Of a stretch of 64,000 bases of DNA, positions 33,040-39,898 are shown in pieces. The DNA comes from Flavobacterium anseongense (GTDB lineage Bacteria; Bacteroidota; Bacteroidia; Flavobacteriales; Flavobacteriaceae), in assembly GCF_021608185.1 (NCBI RefSeq), contig NZ_JAKIHN010000001.1:372001-436000 (forward strand). Direction: 5' to 3'. The notes under the pieces are model-generated. The model was not told the DNA's origin and searched no databases. It saw only the letters and a program-made list of their open reading frames with translations. The translations under genes and the position numbers were made by a program. Positions within the stretch are counted from its first letter, which is position 1, and every line of letters starts with the position of its first letter.

Positions 33040-33074
33040 AGTTATGAATTATGAGTTATAAGTTATGAATTGTA
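33040..33074. repeat. TTATGA-unit intergenic repeat
   Basis: Tandem variants of GTTATGAATTATGAGTTATAA follow immediately upstream of clpP, another low-complexity short-unit element. The rest of the 246-base tig-clpP gap is REP copy B (33134-33196) and AT-rich sequence with no visible gene. Confidence 0.55.
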
Positions 33075-33133
33075 TTTTAGTCAAAGTTCGTGCCTTGTTT
33101 ATAAGATGACATTGTGTCTGAAACCTAATGCCC

Positions 33134-33196
33134 TAGCCCGGATAGTAGCGGCATCCTTTTTCTTTTTTTAAAGAAAAAGATATAGCGAATAGCCGG
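33134..33196 (+). repeat. REP-like element, copy B
   Basis: Left end TAGCCCGGAT, middle AGCGGCATCC plus T run against A run plus GATATAGCG, and right end AGCCGGAT. It matches copy A in order and spacing, with the right end slightly diverged. It lies inside the tig-clpP transcript. Confidence 0.7.
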
Positions 33197-33283
33197 ATTA
33201 GCTTCAAAAGATTCTGAAACAAGTTCAGAATAAAAAAGCGCCAAATTACTTTGACGCTCAAATATAATAATTATTAGATAATC

Positions 33284-34618
33284 TTAGTGTTTTAATTCAC
33301 CATACATTGCTTTGATGAACTCGTCATAAGAAACCTCTTTTGACTTTGCTTTTACCTTGTCTTTGAACAAGTTTAGCATTTTTTCGTTCATTACCTGCTC
33401 TGACAGACGTTTTACTTCGTCCTGGTTTGACATTACACGTGCTACAATTCCCTGAACATCTTCATCGGTTGGATTCATTTGTCCGAACTGCGCCATTTGT
33501 TTTTTGATAACATTTGAAGTGTAGTCTTTTAACTCTTCGAAAGTAATTTGCAGATTGTTTTCGGCCATTACTTTTCCTTCGATTAGTTGGTAACGCAATC
33601 CGTTTTCAGATTTTGTGTATTCTTCTTCTGCTTGTTCAGCCGAAAGTGGATTTTCACCTGCTGATTGTATCCATTTTTTTAGGAATGAAGACGGCAAATC
33701 AAATTTGGTGTTAGCAATTAAAAACTCGGTCACATCGTTTAAGAATTTTTGATCTGCCTGTTGTTTGAATTGTTGTTCAGCATCTTCTTTGATTTTTGCT
33801 TTTAGTTCAGCTACCGAAGTGATTACTTTTGGCCCGAATAATTTATCGAATAATTCCTGATCTAAATTTGCTAATTCGTGACCAACTACTTCGTCGATTG
33901 TGAAAGTTACTTCGATATCTAAACCGTGAACGTCATCGTGACCAACGGCCAAAACGTCCATTAGTTTGTGATCATCATCGAATAAGCCTTTTGTTTTTAA
34001 AGTCACAACATCGCCAACTTTTTTACCGATGAAACTTTTTGCAGTTTTCTTGTCAGCGAAAGTATCTAAAGACAAAGTCGTTCTGTTGTTGATTCCTTTT
34101 TCTTCGTTACTGAAAATTCCTGAAACGTCGTTTCCTTCTTCTACAGTATCTTTTGCGATTAGTTTTCCGTATTGTTTTTGGATACGTGCCACTTGGTCAT
34201 TTAGCATTTTATCGTCGGCAACGATTTTGTATTGTACCAAATCATTTTTAGCTGACAAATCAACACTGAATTCAGGTGCTAAACCCAATTCGAATTCGAA
34301 TTTATAATCTTCAACATCCCAATTGAAATCTTCGGTTACTTTTGGAAGTGGATTTCCAAGGATGTCTAATTTTTCTTCTACTAAATATTTGTTTAAATTG
34401 TCTTGCAGTAATTTGTTTACTTCGTCTAACAACACCGCTTTTCCGTATTGTTTTTGGATTAAACTCATTGGCACTGCCCCTTTTCTGAAGCCAGGAATGG
34501 CTGCATTTTTACGGTAATCAGCCAATACTTTATTTACTTTTTCTGCATAATCCGATTTTGATACTTCTACAGTAACTACAGCGTTTAATGCGTCTACATT
34601 ATTTCTTGTAATATTCAT
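33284..34618 (-). CDS. tig: Trigger factor (ribosome-associated chaperone)
   Basis: A 444-residue chaperone that binds ribosomes and nascent chains. The ribosome-binding loop GFRKGAVPMSLIQKQYG is close to the canonical GFRxGKxP signature near residues 43-60. The PPIase-like middle domain (about 150-240) and helical C-terminal arms (DQKFLNDVTEFL, LNLFKDKVKAKS) follow. The PPIase domain lacks the compact FKBP-type active-site pattern, as usual in Bacteroidota. It is the first gene of the tig-clpP-clpX series, with a promoter and inverted repeat at 34637-34675. Confidence 0.94.
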   Translation of the reverse strand: MNITRNNVDALNAVVTVEVSKSDYAEKVNKVLADYRKNAAIPGFRKGAVPMSLIQKQYGKAVLLDEVNKLLQDNLNKYLVEEKLDILGNPLPKVTEDFNWDVEDYKFEFELGLAPEFSVDLSAKNDLVQYKIVADDKMLNDQVARIQKQYGKLIAKDTVEEGNDVSGIFSNEEKGINNRTTLSLDTFADKKTAKSFIGKKVGDVVTLKTKGLFDDDHKLMDVLAVGHDDVHGLDIEVTFTIDEVVGHELANLDQELFDKLFGPKVITSVAELKAKIKEDAEQQFKQQADQKFLNDVTEFLIANTKFDLPSSFLKKWIQSAGENPLSAEQAEEEYTKSENGLRYQLIEGKVMAENNLQITFEELKDYTSNVIKKQMAQFGQMNPTDEDVQGIVARVMSNQDEVKRLSEQVMNEKMLNLFKDKVKAKSKEVSYDEFIKAMYGELKH

Positions 34619-34636
34619 TTTTTATCTATACTAAAA

Positions 34637-34675
34637 TTGGGTTGCAAAATTATAACATTTCTGCAACCCAACCAA
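34637..34675 (-). promoter_or_regulatory. tig promoter overlapped by an inverted repeat
   Basis: On the minus strand TTG (34673-34675) lies 20 bases before TAATTTTG (34645-34652), a full -33/-7 pair. Inverted arms TTGGGTTGCA / TGCAACCCAA (34637-34646 and 34662-34671) flank and partly overlap the core. This could be an operator, or the hairpin could terminate the upstream gene. Confidence 0.55.
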
Positions 34676-34697
34676 TTTTATTTTATTGATTTACATG

Positions 34698-35045
34698 CTA
34701 TTTTTTAGCATCACCCGTGATTTGGTAAACCAATGATTGTGAAAGCGATAAAACAATGCTGAATAACATGGCTGTCCAAAACGAACTAATTGTGAAACCA
34801 TCTATAAAATAGTCGCACAACAAAACCATAATCGCATTTATCACCAGCAGAAATAAGCCCAGAGTAAAAAGGGTTACCGGCAAAGTGAATAATACCAAAA
34901 TTGGTTTTACAAAAAAGTTAAGTAAGCCCAAAACGATGGCAACTGTTAGGGCTGTTGTGAATTCGTCGACAATTACGCCTTTCATGATTTTAGCCAAACC
35001 CAATACTAAAAGTGCCGTGATAAGTATTCTCATTAAAAGTTTCAT
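34698..35045 (-). CDS. Small membrane protein of the phage-holin-4 / YvlD family
   Basis: A 115-residue protein with four hydrophobic segments: LLMRILITALLVLGLAKIM, ALTVAIVLGLLNFFVKPILV, LPVTLFTLGLFLLVINAIMV and ISSFWTAMLFSIVLSLSQSL. Length and pattern fit the YvlD/COG1950 group, labelled holin family 4 although it is usually chromosomal and not phage-borne. Function is unknown. The ATG at 35045 is used; the longer GTG start falls inside the inverted repeat at 35077-35138. No other phage gene is nearby. Confidence 0.85.
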   Translation of the reverse strand: MKLLMRILITALLVLGLAKIMKGVIVDEFTTALTVAIVLGLLNFFVKPILVLFTLPVTLFTLGLFLLVINAIMVLLCDYFIDGFTISSFWTAMLFSIVLSLSQSLVYQITGDAKK

Positions 35046-35076
35046 ATTTCTATATTTATTTCTGATATGTTGTTTC

Positions 35077-35138
35077 GTCACGAATACACGAATGTATTCT
35101 AGAAAATTTAAATAAAAAAATATTCGTGCATTTGTGAC
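35077..35138. repeat. Imperfect inverted repeat, ATTCGTG type
   Basis: Arms GTCACGAATACACGAAT (35077-35093) and ATTCGTGCATTTGTGAC (35122-35138) pair at 15 of 17 positions around a 28-nt AT-rich loop. It fills the gap between the hydrolase and YvlD-type genes and has no T tract of its own. Confidence 0.65.
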
Positions 35139-35144
35139 TGCCGT

Positions 35145-35909
35145 TTATTTCAAAAATCTTGCCGTTTCCTCAAAAAACAATTTTGGGTTTTCGGCATGAA
35201 GCCAATGACCAACATTTGGAATTGTTGCTAATTCAATATTAGGAAAATGTTTTTTAATATCGGGCAAATCGGTATCTAAAATGTATTTTGAATTTCCGCC
35301 ACGGATGAAGAGTGTTGGTTTGTCGAAATGATTTTCATCTGGCAAAGCTTCACCAATCGATTCGATTTTGGTATTAAAAACGGGTAAATTAAATCGGAAA
35401 GCGAGTTGTCCCGGTTCAACCCAATAGAGGTTTTTCATTAAAAACTGTCGTGTTCCAAAATCAGGAATGAATGGATATAGTGTTTCTTCAACTTGAGTTC
35501 TATCAGGTTTTGTGGAGAAATCGACAGCATTCAATCCTGCTAAAATATCCTGATGGTGTGGTGCGTAATATTTCGGACCAATATCGGCTACAATTAATTT
35601 TTCAACCATTTCGGGATAAGTCGTTGCAAAAAGCATGGCTACTTTTCCGCCCATTGAATGACCGATTATAGAAAGATTGGTCAGATTATAATGTTGGCAA
35701 TACTCTAAAACATCATTCGACATTACAGTATAATTGAAATCATCGGAATGAAAACTTTTGCCGTGATTTCTTAAATCGAGCATATGAACCTGAAAACCTT
35801 CGGCAGCATAAAGCGATCCAAAAGATTTCCAGTTGTCGGACATTCCGATAAAACCGTGAATGATAATTAGTGGCTTGCCTTCGCCTTCTATTCTGGAGTG
35901 TAAAATCAT
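35145..35909 (-). CDS. Alpha/beta-fold hydrolase (YbfF-like esterase)
   Basis: A 254-residue cytoplasmic hydrolase. The oxyanion motif IIIHGFIGMSDNW, the nucleophile elbow IGHSMGGKVAML (Ser about 97) and the late histidine in IPNVGHWLHAENP are all visible, completing a Ser-Asp-His triad. The pattern is near YbfF, an acyl-CoA or short-chain esterase in E. coli; the natural substrate here is unknown. The start overlaps the pdxJ stop by four bases (ATGA), so the two are translationally coupled. Confidence 0.88.
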   Translation of the reverse strand: MILHSRIEGEGKPLIIIHGFIGMSDNWKSFGSLYAAEGFQVHMLDLRNHGKSFHSDDFNYTVMSNDVLEYCQHYNLTNLSIIGHSMGGKVAMLFATTYPEMVEKLIVADIGPKYYAPHHQDILAGLNAVDFSTKPDRTQVEETLYPFIPDFGTRQFLMKNLYWVEPGQLAFRFNLPVFNTKIESIGEALPDENHFDKPTLFIRGGNSKYILDTDLPDIKKHFPNIELATIPNVGHWLHAENPKLFFEETARFLK

Positions 35910-36619
35910 TTTAATTTTTGCAAATACATATTAACGACATTATCCAAACCAAGGTATAATGCTTCCGAAATCAAGGCGTGACCAATAGAAACCTCTAATA
36001 ATCCCGGAATATTCTCTTTGAAGAATTTGATGTTATCCAAACTCAAATCGTGTCCGGCATTTATTCCCAAACGTAATTCGTTGCATAAAATAGCCGATTT
36101 TGTATAAGGTTCAATCGCTTTTAGATTTCCCAAACCGTATTGATGTGCAAATGCTTCAGTGTATAATTCGATTCGATCAGTTCCTGTTTTTTTGGCACCT
36201 TCGATCATTTCCAAAACCGGGTCAACAAAAATAGAAGTCCGGATTCCGTTACGTTGAAATTCCTGAATTACTTCGGTCAGATAGGATTCGTTTTTAACAG
36301 TATTCCAACCGGCAGAAGAAGTTATGGCTCCAATTGCATCGGGAACCAATGTTACCTGCTCGGGTTTACATTCGAGAACCAAATCAATAAAATTATGCTG
36401 TGGATTTCCTTCGATATTGAACTCGGTATAGACGATTGGCTTTAAATCGCGTGCATCCTGATAGCGAATATGTCTTTCATCCGGTCGTGGATGAATGGTT
36501 ATTCCTTGCGCGCCAAATTTCTGAATGTCTTTGGCGACCTGCAATAAATCGGGAACATTCCCGCCACGAGCGTTTCGTAAAGTCGCAATTTTATTGATAT
36601 TTACGCTTAGTTTTGTCAT
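35906..36619 (-). CDS. pdxJ: Pyridoxine 5'-phosphate synthase PdxJ
   Basis: The enzyme condenses 1-deoxyxylulose 5-phosphate with 3-amino-2-oxopropyl phosphate, the ring-closing step of vitamin B6 synthesis. The protein has 237 residues, the usual length. Family motifs are clear: SVNINKIATLRNARGG at the N terminus, GITIHPRPDERHIRYQD, TLVPDAIGA and GINAGHDLSLDN. It is coupled to the downstream hydrolase by a four-base overlap, although the hydrolase has no known part in B6 metabolism. A promoter core lies 29 bases upstream. Confidence 0.95.
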   Translation of the reverse strand: MTKLSVNINKIATLRNARGGNVPDLLQVAKDIQKFGAQGITIHPRPDERHIRYQDARDLKPIVYTEFNIEGNPQHNFIDLVLECKPEQVTLVPDAIGAITSSAGWNTVKNESYLTEVIQEFQRNGIRTSIFVDPVLEMIEGAKKTGTDRIELYTEAFAHQYGLGNLKAIEPYTKSAILCNELRLGINAGHDLSLDNIKFFKENIPGLLEVSIGHALISEALYLGLDNVVNMYLQKLK

Positions 36620-36648
36620 GAGATTTTTATCTGATAAAAATATGATTG

Positions 36649-36656
36649 CAAAAATA
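36649..36656 (-). promoter_or_regulatory. Promoter core TAnnTTTG for pdxJ
   Basis: The minus strand reads TATTTTTG, 29 bases before the pdxJ ATG. Confidence 0.5.
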
Positions 36657-36722
36657 CAAAGTTAACCAAGCTATCATGTCCCAAAATTTGATTATTTTGC
36701 AGTCGTTAAAAGAAAACAATGC

Positions 36723-37382
36723 ATGAGACAACTTTCCGAGTATATCAATAACGATTTTAAACCATTTTCAAGTACGGAATCTGTGGCAGAAATTCAGGAT
36801 TTTTTTGCCGATGTTACGTATTCTCATTTTCCTGTTATGGATAACGGAGTTTATTTGGGTTGTATATCGGCGGTTGATGCGGAGACTTTTCAAACGGGAA
36901 AAAAGATTTTAGATTTTCTATATGCTTTTGAAGGTTTTTTTGTGCGTGAATCCATGATTTGGTTGGATGTATTAGAAGTTTTTGCAAGAAACAATTCGAA
37001 TATTGTTCCGATTTTGGATGAAACCAACAAGTATATTGGTTATTACGAAATTACAGATGTCATTAAGTTTTTGAATGAAACGCCTTTCCTTAAAGAAACC
37101 GGTGGAATTATCGTAGTTGAAAAACCAACCGCAGATTACTCGATGAGTCAGATTACTCAAATTGTAGAAAGCAATAATGGTAAACTGCTTGGCGTTTTTG
37201 TTTCGGAAGCCGATTCAGAAAAAGTACAGGTAACCATAAAAACCACACTTGGCGGCATGAATGAAATCATTCAGTCATTTCGCAGGTATAATTATGAAAT
37301 TGTATCTGAACATCACGAAGACAACTACTTGAATACTTTGAAAGAACGCTCTGAATATTTGGATAAATATTTAAATATGTAA
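36723..37382 (+). CDS. CBS-domain protein with C-terminal ACT-like region
   Basis: A 219-residue cytoplasmic protein. Residues 1-120 form a CBS pair (TYSHFPVMDNGVYLGCISAV and NNSNIVPILDETNKYIGYYE), a module that usually binds adenine nucleotides. Residues about 125-205 (GGIIVVEKPTADYSMSQITQ, KVQVTIKTTLGGMNEIIQSF) look like an ACT-type regulatory domain. It is probably a sensor without its own catalytic part. It is divergent from pdxJ and followed 50 bases later by nadK. Confidence 0.85.
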   Translation: MRQLSEYINNDFKPFSSTESVAEIQDFFADVTYSHFPVMDNGVYLGCISAVDAETFQTGKKILDFLYAFEGFFVRESMIWLDVLEVFARNNSNIVPILDETNKYIGYYEITDVIKFLNETPFLKETGGIIVVEKPTADYSMSQITQIVESNNGKLLGVFVSEADSEKVQVTIKTTLGGMNEIIQSFRRYNYEIVSEHHEDNYLNTLKERSEYLDKYLNM

Positions 37383-37384
37383 AT

Positions 37385-37427
37385 CAAAGTACGAAGTTAG
37401 AGATACAAGGTACAAAGTAAAACCTAA
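37385..37427. repeat. TACGAAGT / TACAAGGT-unit intergenic repeat
   Basis: Short tandem variants (AAGTACGAAGTTAG, GATACAAGGTACAAAGTA) fill the gap between the CBS gene and nadK, the same class of low-complexity spacer seen elsewhere in the window. Confidence 0.5.
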
Positions 37428-37432
37428 ACCAT

Positions 37433-38302
37433 ATGAAAGTTGCCATCTTCGGACAATATTATCAAAACGACACCCGACCAATTATTAAAGACATCTTTGT
37501 TTTTTTTAATAGAAACAATGTCGAGTTGGTTATTGAGGAAAATTTTTTAAAGATATTATACGAAGAAAAAATTCTCGAAAGACAGTATAAAACATTCGCT
37601 TCACACGCTGATCTAGACAGCAGTATTGACATTCTTATCAGTATTGGTGGTGACGGAACCATTTTAAGAGCAACTACTTTTGTTCGCGATTCCGGAATTC
37701 CGATTCTTGGTGTCAATGCGGGAAGACTTGGTTTTTTGGCCAAAGTACAGAAAGAAAAAATTGAATTATTTCTTCAGATTGTTTTAGAAAAAAAGTATAC
37801 TCTTTCCGAAAGAACATTGTTGAGTATTGAATCTCCTGATATTGACATTAATTTTGCTATGAATGAAGTAGCGGTCAGCAGAAAAGCAACGACTTCTATG
37901 ATTACCATTGAAACCTCTTTGAATGGGGAATATTTAAATTCTTATTGGGCTGACGGATTAATCATTGCCACACCAACTGGCTCAACAGGTTATTCTCTGA
38001 GTTGTGGTGGACCAATTTTAACACCCGATGTAAAAGGATTGGTTATCACACCAATTGCTCCGCATAATCTAACCGCAAGACCACTTGTGATTCCGGATGA
38101 CACCGAGATAAAACTTAAAGTTTCGGGAAGAGAAGAACAATATTTGGTTGCTTTAGATTCCCGTATAACCTCTATCAGTAATAATTCGGAATTAATAATC
38201 AAGAAAACGCCATTCAAAATTAAGATGGTTGAAATTCCTGAAGAAACATTTCTTAAAACACTTCGAAACAAATTACTTTGGGGAGAAGACAAGCGAAATT
38301 AG
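37433..38302 (+). CDS. nadK: NAD kinase
   Basis: The enzyme phosphorylates NAD+ to NADP+ using ATP or polyphosphate. The 289-residue protein has the diagnostic GGDGT motif at 72-76 (ISIGGDGTILRATTF), the NAGRLGFLA block at 95-103 and TPTGSTGYSLSCGGPIL near 183-199. It lies between the CBS gene and the DUF6089-uppS-bamA block; the 165-base gap downstream holds an inverted repeat and a promoter. Confidence 0.96.
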   Translation: MKVAIFGQYYQNDTRPIIKDIFVFFNRNNVELVIEENFLKILYEEKILERQYKTFASHADLDSSIDILISIGGDGTILRATTFVRDSGIPILGVNAGRLGFLAKVQKEKIELFLQIVLEKKYTLSERTLLSIESPDIDINFAMNEVAVSRKATTSMITIETSLNGEYLNSYWADGLIIATPTGSTGYSLSCGGPILTPDVKGLVITPIAPHNLTARPLVIPDDTEIKLKVSGREEQYLVALDSRITSISNNSELIIKKTPFKIKMVEIPEETFLKTLRNKLLWGEDKRN

Positions 38303-38381
38303 AAAAAATCCCCCTCTGTTTATACTACATTTCTAAAAATTGCGTTTTAGAATAGAAACCATTGCAAGACCAATAATAATC

Positions 38382-38432
38382 AGTACTTTATTTAATTTGA
38401 CAGAAATATAAAATTCATGTTAAATAAGTACT
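38382..38432. repeat. Inverted repeat upstream of the DUF6089 promoter
   Basis: AGTACTTTATTTA (38382-38394) is mirrored with one indel by TAAATAAGTACT (38421-38432). It ends nine bases before the promoter core at 38442-38449. It could be an operator, or part of a nadK transcript end. Confidence 0.45.
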
Positions 38433-38441
38433 GAGAATTGT

Positions 38442-38449
38442 TATATTTG
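38442..38449 (+). promoter_or_regulatory. Promoter core TAnnTTTG for the DUF6089-uppS-bamA block
   Basis: TATATTTG ends 18 bases before the ATG at 38468. The alternative TTG start at 38438 lies upstream of this element. Confidence 0.6.
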
Positions 38450-38467
38450 CACGCTATTTTCAATTTA

Positions 38468-39154
38468 ATGAAAAGGATTTTAGTATTATTTTTTTGTTTG
38501 ATTTTCCAGAATGTTTTGACAGCACAAATTAATGAAATTGGTGTTTTCTTAGGCGGAAGTAATTTCATAGGAGATGTTGGTAAAACTACTTATGTTTCTC
38601 CTGAAAAATTAGCCATTGGTATTTTATACAAATGGAATAAAAGCCCAAGACATTCCTATAGATTTTCCTATACACAGTCGACTATCACAGGTAATGATTT
38701 AGACTCAGATGTGAAAGCAAGAGTGGAAAGAGGTTATAAATTTAAAAATGAAATAAAGGAGTTTTCAGCTGGATTAGAATTCAATTTTTTTGATTTTAAC
38801 CTACATGAAGTGCTAATAAAAAAAGTGACGCCATATGTCTATACAGGTATTACTTATACTATTTACGATGAACTGTATGTTATTAATGGAGAAACGAAAA
38901 AAGACTATACAGCAGGTACATTCGTCATACCAATGACAGTTGGTGTTAAAAGTAATGTGCTTGAAAATTTTGTTTTAGGATTTGAAGTTGGGGCGAGATA
39001 TACTTTCACTGATAATTTAGATGGAAGTCTGCCCAAAAATAAAAATTTAGAACCATTGAAATTTGGTAATATAAACAGCAAGGATTGGTATGTGTTCAGC
39101 GGATTTACGATTACATATACTTTTACTGAAAAGCCTTGTTATTGCAAAGAATAA
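38468..39154 (+). CDS. DUF6089 family outer-membrane beta-barrel protein
   Basis: A 228-residue protein with signal peptide MKRILVLFFCLIFQNVLTAQ and a small barrel of amphipathic strands (INEIGVFLGGSNFIGDVG, ILYKWNKSPRHSYRFSYTQS, WYVFSGFTITYTF). The ISELGVFLGGSxYxGD-like opening and position directly before uppS and bamA fit the family named DUF6089 in Flavobacteriia (label from memory). Function is unknown; the genomic link suggests a part in outer-membrane assembly. uppS starts three bases after its stop. Confidence 0.85.
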   Translation: MKRILVLFFCLIFQNVLTAQINEIGVFLGGSNFIGDVGKTTYVSPEKLAIGILYKWNKSPRHSYRFSYTQSTITGNDLDSDVKARVERGYKFKNEIKEFSAGLEFNFFDFNLHEVLIKKVTPYVYTGITYTIYDELYVINGETKKDYTAGTFVIPMTVGVKSNVLENFVLGFEVGARYTFTDNLDGSLPKNKNLEPLKFGNINSKDWYVFSGFTITYTFTEKPCYCKE

Positions 39155-39157
39155 AAA

Positions 39158-39898
39158 ATGAGCTTATTAGAAACCATTAATAAAGACAACTTACCAAAAC
39201 ATCTGGCCATAATTATGGATGGAAATGGTCGTTGGGCAAAACAACAAGGTTTACTAAGGGCATTTGGTCACGAAAAAGGAACAAAATCGGTACGAATTAC
39301 GGTTGAAACCTGTGCCAAACTTGGAATTGAAAATCTAACACTATACGCCTTTTCTACCGAAAATTGGAACCGACCAAAATTAGAGGTAGATACTCTGATG
39401 AATTTATTGGTCAATTCATTAAAAAAAGAATTGGCAACTTTAGAAAAAAACAATATTCGATTAAACTGTATCGGGAACATTGAACTGCTTCCGTCTAAAG
39501 CCAAAAAGGAGCTTTTATACGTTATAGAAAAAACAAAAAACAACACAAGAATGACGCTAACGTTGGCGTTAAGCTACGGTTCCAGAGAGGAATTGTTAAA
39601 TGTTGTTAAAATTATAAGTGAGAAAGTTAAAAATAATATAATTTCTATAGACACTCTTGATGAATCAATTATAAATGAGCATCTTTACACGCACAATTTA
39701 CCCGATGTAGATTTAGTGATTAGAACCAGTGGCGAACACCGAATCAGTAATTTTTTGTTATGGCAGATTGCCTATGCAGAGTTTTATTTTACCGATGTTT
39801 TATGGCCCGATTTTAAAGCAGATGATTTATATAAAGCCATTATTAGCTATCAAAAAAGAGAAAGAAGATTTGGAAAAACAAGTGAACAAATTAAATAA
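39158..39898 (+). CDS. uppS: Isoprenyl transferase (undecaprenyl diphosphate synthase)
   Basis: The cis-prenyltransferase makes the C55 lipid carrier for peptidoglycan and LPS by adding isopentenyl units to farnesyl diphosphate. The protein has 246 residues. The catalytic loop IIMDGNGRWAKQQGL includes Asp21; GHEKGTKSVR, TLYAFSTENWNRP and the C-terminal RTSGEHRISNFLLWQIAYAE with FTDVLWPDF are all present. It directly precedes bamA, whose start overlaps its 3' end. Confidence 0.96.
   Translation: MSLLETINKDNLPKHLAIIMDGNGRWAKQQGLLRAFGHEKGTKSVRITVETCAKLGIENLTLYAFSTENWNRPKLEVDTLMNLLVNSLKKELATLEKNNIRLNCIGNIELLPSKAKKELLYVIEKTKNNTRMTLTLALSYGSREELLNVVKIISEKVKNNIISIDTLDESIINEHLYTHNLPDVDLVIRTSGEHRISNFLLWQIAYAEFYFTDVLWPDFKADDLYKAIISYQKRERRFGKTSEQIK

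Noticed and set aside
34698..35045. Prophage remnant suggested by the holin-family label
   Set aside because: The protein belongs to the YvlD-type chromosomal group and no other phage-like gene is near.
38438..38467. Upstream TTG start for the DUF6089 gene
   Set aside because: It precedes the promoter core at 38442-38449 and spoils the signal peptide.
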